A stretch of DNA of 64,000 nt from Gorsachius magnificus (lineage: Eukaryota > Chordata > Aves > Pelecaniformes > Ardeidae), in assembly GCA_034008185.1 (NCBI GenBank), contig CM067087.1:42612590-42676589 (forward strand), in the 5' to 3' direction. The notes beneath the pieces are model-generated. The model saw nothing but the letters and a program-made list of their open reading frames with translations, was not told the origin of the DNA and made no database searches. Shown here piece by piece: positions 11,201 through 23,027 of this stretch. A program made the translations under genes and the position numbers. Every line of letters starts with the position of its first letter. Positions within the stretch are counted from its first letter, which is position 1.

Positions 11201-14200
11201 GTCATAGATCAAGTGCTGCGATAAAAAGTCATTTGCGATTGAGCAAAAGAAAGAGCAGGTGAATTATATGCAAGAAAGCTGAAAATAGGATGCCTTGCAT
11301 TCAGATTTCTCTGCTTCAGGCCACCTCATCATCAATAACAAATACAAATCATAAAATTATACAGTTTTGACTCTAAATTCAATGAAATACTTTATAGTCA
11401 GGGTATATTTACTTCAGGTAAGCATCAAGGTCCCTGCTGCCACCAAAGGCAGGCAGAAGTATCAGCTCAGAATATTGCCAACCATGAGAATGCTTTCAAA
11501 ATAATACAGGCAAATAAGAAGAGTTGCATTTTAATAAGACCTGAAAAAAACGTAAATCAAGAATATATTTTGCAATCTGTTTTCAACAGTGAGTGGGTAA
11601 TAGCCTTAAGAGATTGTTGCATTTGATTGCTTCCAGCGTGCTAGTGGTAAGCCAGAAAGCAAATTACTTCTTTGTATACCCGAGCTAATAAAGATTTCTT
11701 TTGCAATAGGTTTTCCACTGTAACTTTCTACTTTAGTTAAGTTAGGGACCAACCTTCAATTATATCTTACTTGCATCAGACCACAAAGCTGACATAATTA
11801 GTTGTTTGCTGCCCAGAGTAAAATGATATTGTATTTCTGGGATTGTGGTTGGTTTGGGACACAATTTGATTAGCAAAGTTCAATGCCTGTGTGCAGAGAA
11901 GAGCTTTTCTAAGATATTTAGTGCAGGAAATGGATACAGAGCTTACAACAAATCAAATTACTTGGTAAGGCTAAAAAAACCATGCCTGTTGGTGTGTTGC
12001 AACAGGAGCACTAACAAAACCTGTTAATTAACCTGCAGGTACTTCTAGAAACCCATTTTCAGCAGCTTCTGTGTTTCCAAAGCATTTACCTCTTGGCCTG
12101 AGATTTTCACTGCTTGATCTATAATCCAAAGTAAAGACATTTCAAGAACAGAGAAAACAGTTCCTTATCAGCAGCTGAGGAGCAAATAGCAAGAAGTTTT
12201 TACATGAAACAACTTTTCTTGCATGTTTAAAAGATGTCTATCCCAGGCTACTCTGAGTGGGAAAGGCAAAATTTGGCATGTTTACACACACACACCTGCA
12301 CAGTCTTCCAGGGATGAACTGCACTACCTGACTACAAGAAAAAGAGGTTGGGGAAGCCTATTTCATCCTGGTGAGATGCAGTAAATATTACCCGTTAAGA
12401 CTTTATTTTCTTGAGGAAAGCTTTTTCTAAAGACTTCAAGTTTGGTATGTCCAGACAGAATCCTACCAGCCCACAAAGCTTTTTTTTTTTAAAAATCATT
12501 TTCTTTGTAGTAATTGAGTAGTTTGTGCATGCAGAACAATTTACAGGATTGGGACTTGTAAAGTTTGTTGCTGAGGAAGGGTCTTGTAGTCATGAATGAT
12601 GATATAGCTTCACATTGACGAGTGGGCTAGGGTCAGCACAGGGTGTTCTGCAAGGAATATGTTTCCCCTGGTGGAAACCAGTCTGGATTCATCCCATGGA
12701 AGAATGTGGCCAACATCTGTGTGGGGGGAAGTGGCTGCACTGACCCCAAATTGCTGATAAATCAAACACCTGCTCCTTGCGAGGTGTCAGAATTACAACG
12801 TTGGTCCCTTAAACATATTCCTTGGGTGCTAAGTTACCTCTGGTGACCATAACACGAAGGTCTGACAGGATCAGTTTATTTAAAAACTGTGTTAGAAATT
12901 GTTAAGCTTTATGGGAACTCAAACTGCTGACGTGTGGTGCTGTTTTTTCCTCCAAGCACCAAGAATGATACTGCTCAGTAGATGCTATGAATTACAGCTT
13001 CCCTCCTTCTGCGCTGACCTGTGCAATATCTGTGCAACACAATATTTTGCCAATTAAAATACCTGACCCATTTTTTCCTGCACTCAGGCCAAACAGAAGC
13101 ACCGATATGCTCGGGTTACATGTTTGGTTCCCCCCAAGATGTGTTTGGCTGGCTGGCTGAGTTTTCTAGGGTGGGAAGTGTATTCAAAAGGCCAATGGCA
13201 ATAAAAATCACTGTTTAGGAAATAATCATCCTCCTGACAGAAGATGGGACTTCTCACACTATTGGGAAGCAGGTACCAGCTGGTGGCAATCAGCCAATAA
13301 GAGCAGGATGCAGGAAATCAGAGGCGCTGGTCCAGTCAGTACATCCAGGTTGCAAGAGAGCCATGGCTTTTCCGTCTTGAAATCCCTCTTGTAATTTGCA
13401 TGGCTGTGGCCAAGCTTGCACGAGCAGCACTCAGTTGTCTGCAAAGGGGCTTGAAAGGAGGGAGAAGACAGATTTTGCTTACAAGACGGTAGAGCGGTCC
13501 CAGCAGAGGGACAAGAGCAGTGTTGCCTATCTGCCTCTGAAATTTCATGTTATTTCTCAACTCAGAAAGGACCTTTCTCTTTCTATAGCCGTGTTGAACA
13601 GCTGAGTTTGAGCAGGTTCATCAGTTTTCTGGATGTTCTCAGGATGGTCTCTTTTGGTTTTGCTGCTTTTCAGCCTCTTCCCCAAAGATCCCTGCACAAC
13701 TGATGACATCCTGATACTCTCATAACTCCATGACCTAGCTCCAGGTTTTTCTAAAGCGTATCCTCTTTTAAGGACCAGCTCAGCTGCCTCTAGAGCATTG
13801 ACTTCCCCCATGGCTTGGAGAGCAAAGCTGTAACTGTGGGATACAAGTGATACAGAGCAGGACCACGGTTGTGGGACCAACCTGAGCTGAAATGGCCAAA
13901 TCATTTCAGTTGGATTTCAATCCAGCTTTTTAAAAAATTTTTATTCATTTATTACATTAAATTTTCACCTCCTTTACATCTTTTTTGGGCAGATGAGTTA
14001 AGAACTGAGCAAAGCAGTATGAAGTAGATTTTTCAGAAATTTGTGATTCCTTTAATAAAAGATTCTCCTGGGAGGCAGGAGGTACCTGCCCGGCATCTCC
14101 TGAAGGCAGGACAGCGAATATGCTGATGCCATCTACCCTTCTTCTCTGGCACACACAGTAAATTACACTGCCTGGGGCTTGTCCCTGGTGAAGTTCCTGT

Positions 14201-14263
14201 TGATCTGACAGGGCAGCTCTGAGCTATGTTGTGTGGATAATGCCATTCATGACGTGGGTGCAG
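8288..14263. other. Unassigned sequence, no gene seen
   Basis: A G12 run (8468-8479) and a T-run near 9187 occur here. A GC-richer stretch at about 8650-8990 carries overlapping open frames on both strands, up to 184 codons. These frames lack any recognisable motif, and opposite-strand frames of similar length in the same place indicate composition rather than coding. Nothing else was identified. Confidence 0.6.
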
Positions 14264-14790
14264 GAGTATCCTAGAAAAGTGGAACTGGAAGGGGCTGCAC
14301 AAGACCAGATGATCCATTACTCTACCCCAAAACATCATTCTTGGAAAGTATTTCCCTAGTATATAGAAATTGCCTATAATGTTGATTCTAGTGTCCTTTT
14401 TTTTCAGTCAATCTATTCCAATGTTAATATCTTTTCCTTTATTTCTTTTTTCTTTAAATGTCCCATGGTGAATTTGGAAATATATATATCTATATAGTCC
14501 TGTGCGGAGAACAGTTTATTCTCCCCATCCTCGCACTTTTTTTGCCTTCTGGGAAGCTGTTATATTTCCATTTAGTTGTGTGTTCCTGAGTTGCTGCTTA
14601 TTCCATCTGTCCCTGTAGGTTGTGTTTCCTAGCCAGTTTTGGTAGCTTTTCCTGGAACTTTCTTCATCCATTCCATATCTACAACAAAGTGTGATGCCCA
14701 AAATGGAATGCAGTGCTCCAGGTGATGCCGCCTCAATGATAAGTACAGGCAAAACATCATTATCACTTGTTCCACTCTACTCCTTGGTTT
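14264..14790 (-). mobile_element. Ancient decayed CR1 LINE fragment
   Basis: The plus-strand text at about 14632-14790 aligns by eye with the reverse complement of the intact CR1 at 48422-50525. It shows the complement of the segment encoding the conserved LEYCVQFWA region (GCCCAAAATGGAATGCAGT, then CTCCAGGTG, GCCTCA and AAGTACAGG). About 400 bases lower, a degraded CR1 3' terminus is visible around 14264-14315 (AGTGGAACTGGAAGGGG followed by AGATGATCCA). The spacing matches the roughly 500 bases between these landmarks in the intact copy. The sequence between is strongly diverged, with indels. The reading frame is destroyed. The 3' part is less certain than the 14630-14790 part. Confidence 0.65.
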
Positions 14791-17700
14791 GACATTGATT
14801 TATATTTTCCTAATAAAAAGCTGAAACTGTTTAAAGTTACCAAACTGGGGCTGGGGAGAGGAGTTCAAGTTTTCATTTGGCTGTCAGTAAATCAGTAGAA
14901 AGGCAAAAGGCTAAAAATGGGTGTTTTGTGGCATCTGAGCAGAGGGGAGAGCAGATGGATGGCTGCTACAGTTTCAATTAGGTCGAGTTCAAGGGAAACC
15001 TAATTAACAGCCAATTACAGCAGTTGAGTCTGGTAGTAATGCTGTATTAACAAAAATTATTTTAGAAAAAAAAAGTAATTATCTGCTAGGCTGGACCAGG
15101 AGAGGAGATACAGAAGAGCTGACGGACAGCATTTGGTATGTTTTACTGTGAAACTCGTCCTGCTAAATCTAATTATAAATATGTGCCTGTTATCGGTGAT
15201 GGCAAGACTGAGGAGTTGGGAGAAGATTGCTCTCGAAGTTCAGAGCACTATGGAGCTTTTGCTGCTGTGGGCAGTAACTCTGCGGAAGCAATGTGGTAAT
15301 TCTGATTTAGCAGTCTTCCAAAGAATTTGTCAGGCTTTCTTAGGCTGCTGCCTTATTTTGTGGACACAATTGGGGAAGAATAATCCAAGTGGATTTTTAA
15401 AATGGATTATTTTAACTGCATTTTGAATTGTGGACAGCCAGACACTTAGAAATCAAGTGGTCTTAAATTGGCCTTTGGAATGAATTAAGCTAAACCGAAA
15501 TAAGGCTACGTTAATTCTGAATGTCTGAAAAGCCGCATAGATGTTAAGGCAGTTTTAACTAATCCCTTTTAACTTCGTATTTTTAGTTAATTTGGATTAT
15601 GTCTTGGTGTCCCTGGGCTGGCAAACCCTGAGATCAAAAACCATGTTAAAATTAGCTTGGTAGGGATAAAACAGAATATTGTTGTGCGTTTCAATGGAAC
15701 AGTACCACTTAATGACACTGAGGTTTTTGCTTTGCTAAAATCTAGAGGGCTTTCCCTCTTGCTGGGATTGTGACAAGACAAATATTTGTTTTTTGGGCGT
15801 CTACTTTTCTTTTAATTGTTTACAAAGTACTTCTAATGAATGAATTTTGGGGGGCTGACCCTTATTTCTCTGGAATAAGCCTTACATTTTGCAGGTGATA
15901 TTCAAAGCTACTTTATCTTTTTACTAGGCATTGAACATTGTTTTATTTACAAATATGGCATATATGTTCAGCCATAGGGTTGTGACTGGATATAAAATGG
16001 GTTAAGTTGGTAATAAAACCAGTAGAAACAGGGAGACAGTAATTGTTCCTCTCCAGTCACATCATATTCTAAGTTAATATTCCTCATGCGGGTGGAAAGC
16101 AAGCATTGGAAGGATAATCAGAAATACTTTGGATCCAGTAATAAGGCAACTGAATCTGCAAATAGTTTCTGTCTGCTTTTAGAAAGCTATTGACTCTATC
16201 GAATAAAATAGCAAGGCTGTTGTTGCCATGAGGATGGCTGTATGAGACACACACAGAGGTAAATATTTAGCTAGTGATGAGTAACTGGAGCCATTTATAG
16301 GCCTGATCATAATTTCTGAAACACTGCGCTGGAATGCATTGCTACTGATTTCCATTTCATGCAAGTTAAAGATAGTTAGAAGATTTTTCAATTTTTTTTT
16401 CATACATCTAAAAATTCTGCTGCCAGGATTATGATTTTGTGTGTGTGTGTGTCATATTCCAGCCTAGAGCAACTCTTTGCAGCTTAGTTACTACATAAAT
16501 CCCTGGAAATAGAAGCTTAACTGAGATGCTGGTACTCTCTTAATTGAAGAAGCACTTATAGGTAATATTATTTTATCTTTGAGGAATTATCATTTCGTTT
16601 TTTACAGAGCCCAGATAATCACCATTTACTCTCTCCTCGTATGGCAACAATTTGCTGGTGGCTTTCTTAGGGCTTCCTGGCTTTCCATGTCGAGCCTGTA
16701 AACAATTACTGTCATTTGAAGGATGTAAATGGCGATGCAGTTGTTCAGACAGCAATTAAATAGCTATTTAGGCTTCTTAAAATATGCTTACATTTTTGCA
16801 TAATTCCACTTCGCAGTATATAAAATTATACCTTAGTACTCTGAAGCACTATTTGGTATGAAAGCACGCTAATGCAACCCTGATGCAATGGGCTGATTCA
16901 CCTGCCCATCATCACCCCACCCTTCTGGATCTCTTTTCCCACTGAAGCATCTAAAGCCAATGCACTTCCAGCCCTGCCTGGAACTCCATGGCAAGCCATG
17001 ATTCCAGCTTTTGTCCTCATAAATACTAGATCAGTGGGTTTGTATTTTAATGGGGTTTTAAAACTTTTTTTCTGGTAAAATTTGTATTTGCATGGATTAC
17101 GTTGAAAGTCTTGCATGGTGAGCAGGCCAGATGAAACCAAATACTTCTACATGTAAATGCATCTCTACCAAAACCAGAGAATATCTATTTGTACGATAGC
17201 CTGCCGTCTGTAACTCTCTTTTTGTTTGCTTGACAAATGAAGGGAGAAAAGCTAAAGGAAAAGAAAACACCTGTTTTAATCTCTGAAGAAAAATGTTTAA
17301 ACCTTAATAAATAAAATGGAAACAGAATTTAAGGGTGATACTCCTTTAGATATTATTTCACAGGAAAAAAATAAAATATGATGTGCTGTTCACAATATAT
17401 TCCTAGAAATTGTCTTACTTTCTTGTCAATACAAATGGAGCATTAAATGACCAGTCTGGAAACACCTTTGTCCTATTTCATTCTCTAAATAAAGAAATAA
17501 TATTACGATTTAAATGTATATACAGCATTAAGATAAAAGAAATGTCATTAGAGGTTATTATAATTTGCTTTTTTCTTTGTCATCCTATTCACTGCATTTC
17601 AGTGCATGCCATATATACGTGTTTCTCTCAGTCCCATTCTCTTTAGTAAAAGCAGTTGGCTTCATTCACAAAACTTAATAAATAATATACCTTGAGAACC

Positions 17701-20700
17701 AGTTACCATGCAAACACTTTCAAGCATGAACTGGGTAGCGTGGCGTGGCAGTAAGTCATAAGAAGCTTGAGAAAAAATCAGTTGGTATGAATGCACAGGG
17801 TTCGGGATGCTTCTGCGTGCTAACGCTGGTTTTGTGCCTGTTCAGAAAGCGGGCAGTAGCATCCCGGTTGGTGTTTAATAGGTTTTGTCATTGTTTTGAC
17901 ATTGCTGTCAAAATTATTTATCAAATATGCCTAAGGCAGAGGAGTTCTTTGGGAGCTAGAGAATCTTGATGTGCGAAGGTCTCCCAGGAACAGATTTCAA
18001 GCGAGTTAGGTATTGTGGGCTTGCTGGGCTCCGTGACAAAGTATGATCTATAGGTATGATCTTATCCATTTATATTTCTGTAGCTATGGTCAAGGTGATG
18101 GAATTAGCTCAGAAATATTTGTAACAGCTCATCAGGGATCTAAAGACCTTTGAGTTTAAAGATTTTTCAGTTCATTAAGAAATCAAAGTAAGTAAAAGGT
18201 AACTACTAAATAATCACTGACTTCTGAAGACAATTTGCCACCAAATTAAGTCTAATATTCAGAGGGAAGGACACTTAAACTTGAACTCCTATAAAGGCAC
18301 ATTTGAGAGACATTTTTCCTCCCATGGCAAACAGCACAAGTTCTGCTTTAACTGCATGATGTTTCCTTCCCATAATATCACTCTGATGCCCTAGATATTC
18401 CTGCCAATCCTCCCACTTTATCTTTTGGGATAAATTGGGAAGTTGTGGTGGGGTTTTTTTTACCCCCTTCTGTGTTTAATGGGAAAGCAAGACAAGGGAT
18501 TTCAAAGGTGTAAGATGGCTCCTATGGGAAATGAGAGGTTAGAGTGGCTCTCGTTTATTCCTTTGAAAATCCACCTTATTCTCTTCAGCAGAAGACTTTG
18601 GGTGGCCTCTTTGGGACATCTTAAAGGTGTCCTGTTTACCAGCAGTGACCAGGAGAAAAGAGACAATTTAGGGTCATATATTTTTGTAGCCCACGATAAA
18701 TTTGTAGCCAGTTCTGGATGAAGCTGTTTGACTTCAGCATGGTCTAGTGCTTTCTCTTAAGGTGTAGTTCGTAGTTCAGGTGGTCCAGCGCTCTGTATGA
18801 AAGTTCACTGGCTTATGTTGAAGGATAACGTCCCATGAATTGTACCATGGAGCAGCCTGTGGGCAGCTGAGGTGGTGATACCCTCCATCTCCACGGAGGA
18901 ATTGTTGCCTGTAAGGAGAAAGCTGGGTGATGCACAGGACCATGCTTTGAATTACAAAGCAGAGCACCAAGCTGTGGGAGGGTCTTTCATTTTCCTCTCT
19001 GAACACGAGTATGTTACTGACTCTTGACATCGGCAGTCCAGCTGTTGACCCATATTCTCAGTAATGTATGTGTAACAGCATAAAGCCTTCCTTAGTAAGA
19101 TGATTATTTTATTTTGCATATATGAACATCATGAGCCATTTTTCCTTCCCGGTACATGTGTGTTGTCAGGCATACTGAATTAGAGTAAAAATTGATCCTC
19201 TTTTTTTTTTTTTCTTTTTTTTGGCAATTTTCCTAAATTTCTTGTAGATTAACAGGACTTCGATGTCTTAGGGTAAATTCCACTTTTTAGATATTTACAG
19301 TTACACTTATCATCTGAGTTACTGAGCTGTTACTGCCTGAACAGAATTAAATGTCAGATAAAAAAAGTGCCAGTGTTTAATGGCATGAAAGAAACTTAAC
19401 TATGGCTCAAGAATTTCTTGGTATTAATATTCTGGTTATAAGAGATTGAATTCAAGCTCCCTTCTAATTCTGATTCCTGCAATTACTTTAATTTTCCAAG
19501 ACATTTACTGGTTAGCAGTGAGGCACATTGAGTTAAAATAAATCAAGTTTAAAAAAAAAAAGTATTTTTATATTTATTGGATTTTAATGGGGTTTGTGCT
19601 CCTTAATTTTTGTCTGTTTCCTGAAGTTATTAAAACAGCCAAATTATTTTTCCAGTCTGCAATACTATTTTGATAAGATTTTTAACAACTGTTTTGAAAT
19701 ATTTAGATATGTTCATTTCTTAACGTCCCCATTGCTAATTCCCTAAAGCATTTGTATGTACTTTTTTTACTATATTAGTCTTTCTGCGTGACAGTGTACA
19801 TTCACTCAGATGGACTATTAATACCGATAGTTAATAACTTTCATTACTGTGTTACCAGGAAAATAACTCTGCTCCCTCATGTTTCCTATCACATACTTAA
19901 AGCATTAATTTTTCCAAGGATAGCAATGTTGTGTTTATTTTGGTATACCTCTAATATAGATTTTAAACAAAAAAGATAATTTTTCTAACAAGAAATAACG
20001 CAGTGGATTGTAGATAAGCAGGCAGGTATATTTGGTATGACCATAGGACTGATTCTGGAAAATAAGCTTGTGGGGAAGGTTCGTGGCCAAAGTGCTGGCT
20101 GCCTTCAGGTTACAGGGGTTCAAAAGTTACTGCCCTCATGCTGAGATGTGGCTACCTATGTGCTTCCTCGTAGCCCACCATGCTGCCAGCTGAAATGCCT
20201 CTGCTTAAACCTGAAAAAATACGATTTGTACCCTATCTTTGCTTGGGCAAGTGTTCCACTGATGTCGGTGATGCATTGCTGTGGGATGGTCTCTGATGTG
20301 TTTGCAGGAGCTGGTGTCCATCAGCAGCGCTTCTTGCTCAAAGTGTAAAAGTGGCACCAAGCGATAAAAGTACATCTATTTTAAACTGAAATCTTGGAAA
20401 TCAGAAATTTTAAATCAGAAAAATGAGAGGGAAGGGGAGGAAGGCCATCACGCTCTTTCAAAACCTTTCTGATAGCATACATACTCTGACTCAGAAAACT
20501 AGACTTTTAGATAACTTCTAAGAAAAATATTTAGAGAATGTCAAAGGCTTCAAAATTCTAGAAATTCAGGTTTTCTTTTTTCCTCAGACTTTATTTCTGA
20601 TAAATCTGTATTTCCTTGCAAACATGATTCCCAGCATTCCAGCCCCACAGTCTCTGCCGTTATTGCTGAACCACATAGGACTGCATTGCCTGTATCGTTT

Positions 20701-21599
20701 GTTTTTTTGTTCCAACTCTGTCCTTCCTGGATGGGACCCTGGCAGGTGACCTCCAAGGAACTGTAAGCAGTTGTCCCAGAGATGCTCCAGAGAAACAAGA
20801 CAGAAGAAAGAATTTTGAGGAATAATAAGATAACAATATATAAACATGTATATAATAATAAATAATGGTATCTTTCCACATTGATTTTAAATGGAGATGT
20901 GGTCATGCGGGAACAGCCCTGCCGTGCTGCGTGTGATGTAGAGTCGAGCCCTTCTTATATCCACTTTGAGCAGCGTTGGTCCTGTCTGCCCAGGAGTTCG
21001 TATTCCAGATAGCCTCTTTGTTTCATCTCCCTTATCTATCTGTCACTGCAGAGAGGTATGTACTTATTTGGGGATAATCCTTGTGTTCGCTTAAGGAAAA
21101 TGCCTCGCAGTGTATCTGAGCCTTTCAAGTGCAACTTGACAGCTTGTCTCCGTTTAACCCCGGGACCTGACTGTTTTTAGCTGTGGCTATTTCCATAGTT
21201 GCCTCCATTCTGTGTCATGTTTCTCTGAAACTATAAAATCCTGTACGGTTACCTGAGGTTGAAATTCCCCAATTTCTAAAGTATCCCCATAGATACAGTG
21301 AGGCCAAGAAAGACTCTGGTCTTCAGGTTTTATCTCTCTGGATTATTCCACATGGATGCTCCCCATGCGCGCTGTAGCTTTGATCTCAAAAACTAAAGTT
21401 GTCTCATGTTAGCAATTGTTTGTGGAGCTGGATACCTGCTACTGTAGGCAATGAAACTACATCGGCATTAGCTTTAAAGATGAAGGTTTGCTTCCTCATC
21501 AGCACCCCCACTTTTTTCTGCCCTTAAAAACCCAACCCAGTAAGAAATCTGTATTTTAAACCTAGGAATAAAACTCTAAATAAAACTAAGTAAATGTAA
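14791..21599. other. Unassigned sequence, no gene seen
   Basis: This stretch is AT-rich, with poly-T and poly-A runs (for example near 19202 and 19550) and a TG microsatellite at 16438-16452. No gene, RNA or transposon signature is seen. Confidence 0.6.
16438..16452. repeat. (TG)n microsatellite
   Basis: Seven and a half uninterrupted TG units. Short, and likely polymorphic at most. Confidence 0.85.
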
Positions 21600-21620
21600 G
21601 ATGATTTATCATAAATCATC
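21600..21620. repeat. Perfect palindrome, 10-bp arms
   Basis: GATGATTTAT, one central C, then ATAAATCATC: two perfectly complementary 10-base arms. It is AT-rich, and no function is implied by the surroundings. Confidence 0.85.
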
Positions 21621-22979
21621 ATTTAATCACTCTGGGTGAAGCTATGGAATAGAGTATTAAGCTTATTGGAAAATTCAATGTAATTCTGAATTTTATTTAT
21701 ACCAGTTTCTGTGCCTCTGGCTCCTTGTAGCTGCAGAGCAAATGTGACTTCCCTGAACTTGATCCTTAACTTCAAATCCTTAACAAACTGAGTGTTCATG
21801 TGCACCATGCTGGAACGTAATTCAATATCTAATTTATTATATGTTACATTATCTTAATTATTAAATACTGTTTGGGGTGGGAGGGGGTGGAAAAACCCAC
21901 AGGGAATTAGTTGTTATCCCTTCATTTAGTTATTACCACTTTTTTTGATATAACGTTGGAATTTTCTTCTCAACCCAACTATCTTTTCACTTTAATACTA
22001 GGTATTTTGTTCACCTAATAAACTTCATTAATGACTATGATTCAGCTTGAGTTTTATGTAGCTTACACAGTTCTTTATATTCATCATTAGCTGCAATCCC
22101 AAACTGAAGCACATCAACCAACAGCCTCTAAAAATGCTGGAATGCGCATATTTACAGACATCTGAAAAATACTGAGCTGTTGATTACAAAGATATTTTTA
22201 TGAGCAAGTAGGAAATGTTTCTGAAGAGATCATTTACAGTGAGGCTGATCTGATTAAGTTACATGCTGGATCTGTATGGCTTTTTTGTTTGTTTTCTCCA
22301 AGGGAAGTCATAATAAAAGATGAGACTGAGAATAGGCGTCCTGTCTGGCGGTTATAGATGCGTTACTATAAATAGTGAGACTTCTGTGGGCTTTTTGGAT
22401 GTTACAGTGAAATCAATCTTGTGATAATTATTCTACTCTAAAGAAGCTAGAACATCAGCGTAGTCTTTTTTTTTTTTTTGCTATAACGAGCAACCTTGCT
22501 GATAGTACAATAATTGGAGATTATGAAAACTGCTCAGCAGCTTCTCTAAGTGTATAAGTACCTAAAAGTGCAACAGCGATATGAGCTTAAACTGATCTGT
22601 TGCAAACACTACTGCCGCTTTTCCCTAGGCGCGGGATCCTCCTGTGGCTCTAGCACCAGGAATGTAAGAAAGTGTAGTTCCTCATAATACAAGCAGCAGT
22701 CTTGCCTCCCTGAGACAAAACCTGTCTTGGCATTTTGGTTTCGTTTGGGAGAGAAGCGGAGGGAGACGGACTTTTTTTTTCTATATACTTCACCCCATTT
22801 TACCAATACAGTTGCATCTTAACATGCCCAGCTCTGCTGTAAATATTATCTTAGTATATGGTTTTAGGAAGGTACTCTGTTTACCTGAGGTCTTGAGTTT
22901 TGTGTGTTTTATGCCAATTTATTAAGTATAATTATTATTATTAAAGTACAAGGAGCTTTTAGGGGAAAAAACTCAATAA

Positions 22980-23027
22980 CCCTAGGTCACTGTTTAGGTC
23001 CAGCCCTAGGTCACTGTTTAGATCCAT
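22980..23027. repeat. Tandem duplication, 24-bp unit, two copies
   Basis: CCCTAGGTCACTGTTTAG plus six further bases occurs at 22980-23003 and again at 23004-23027. The copies differ at two positions. This is a recent small tandem duplication. Confidence 0.9.

Noticed and set aside
13557..13904. 115-codon minus-strand frame with partly hydrophilic product
   Set aside because: The length is well within chance expectation, and no family, partner exon or regulatory context was found.
20550..20906. Three overlapping minus-strand frames up to 118 codons
   Set aside because: Overlapping frames in the same stretch with aromatic- and Ile-rich products are typical of noncoding AT-rich DNA.
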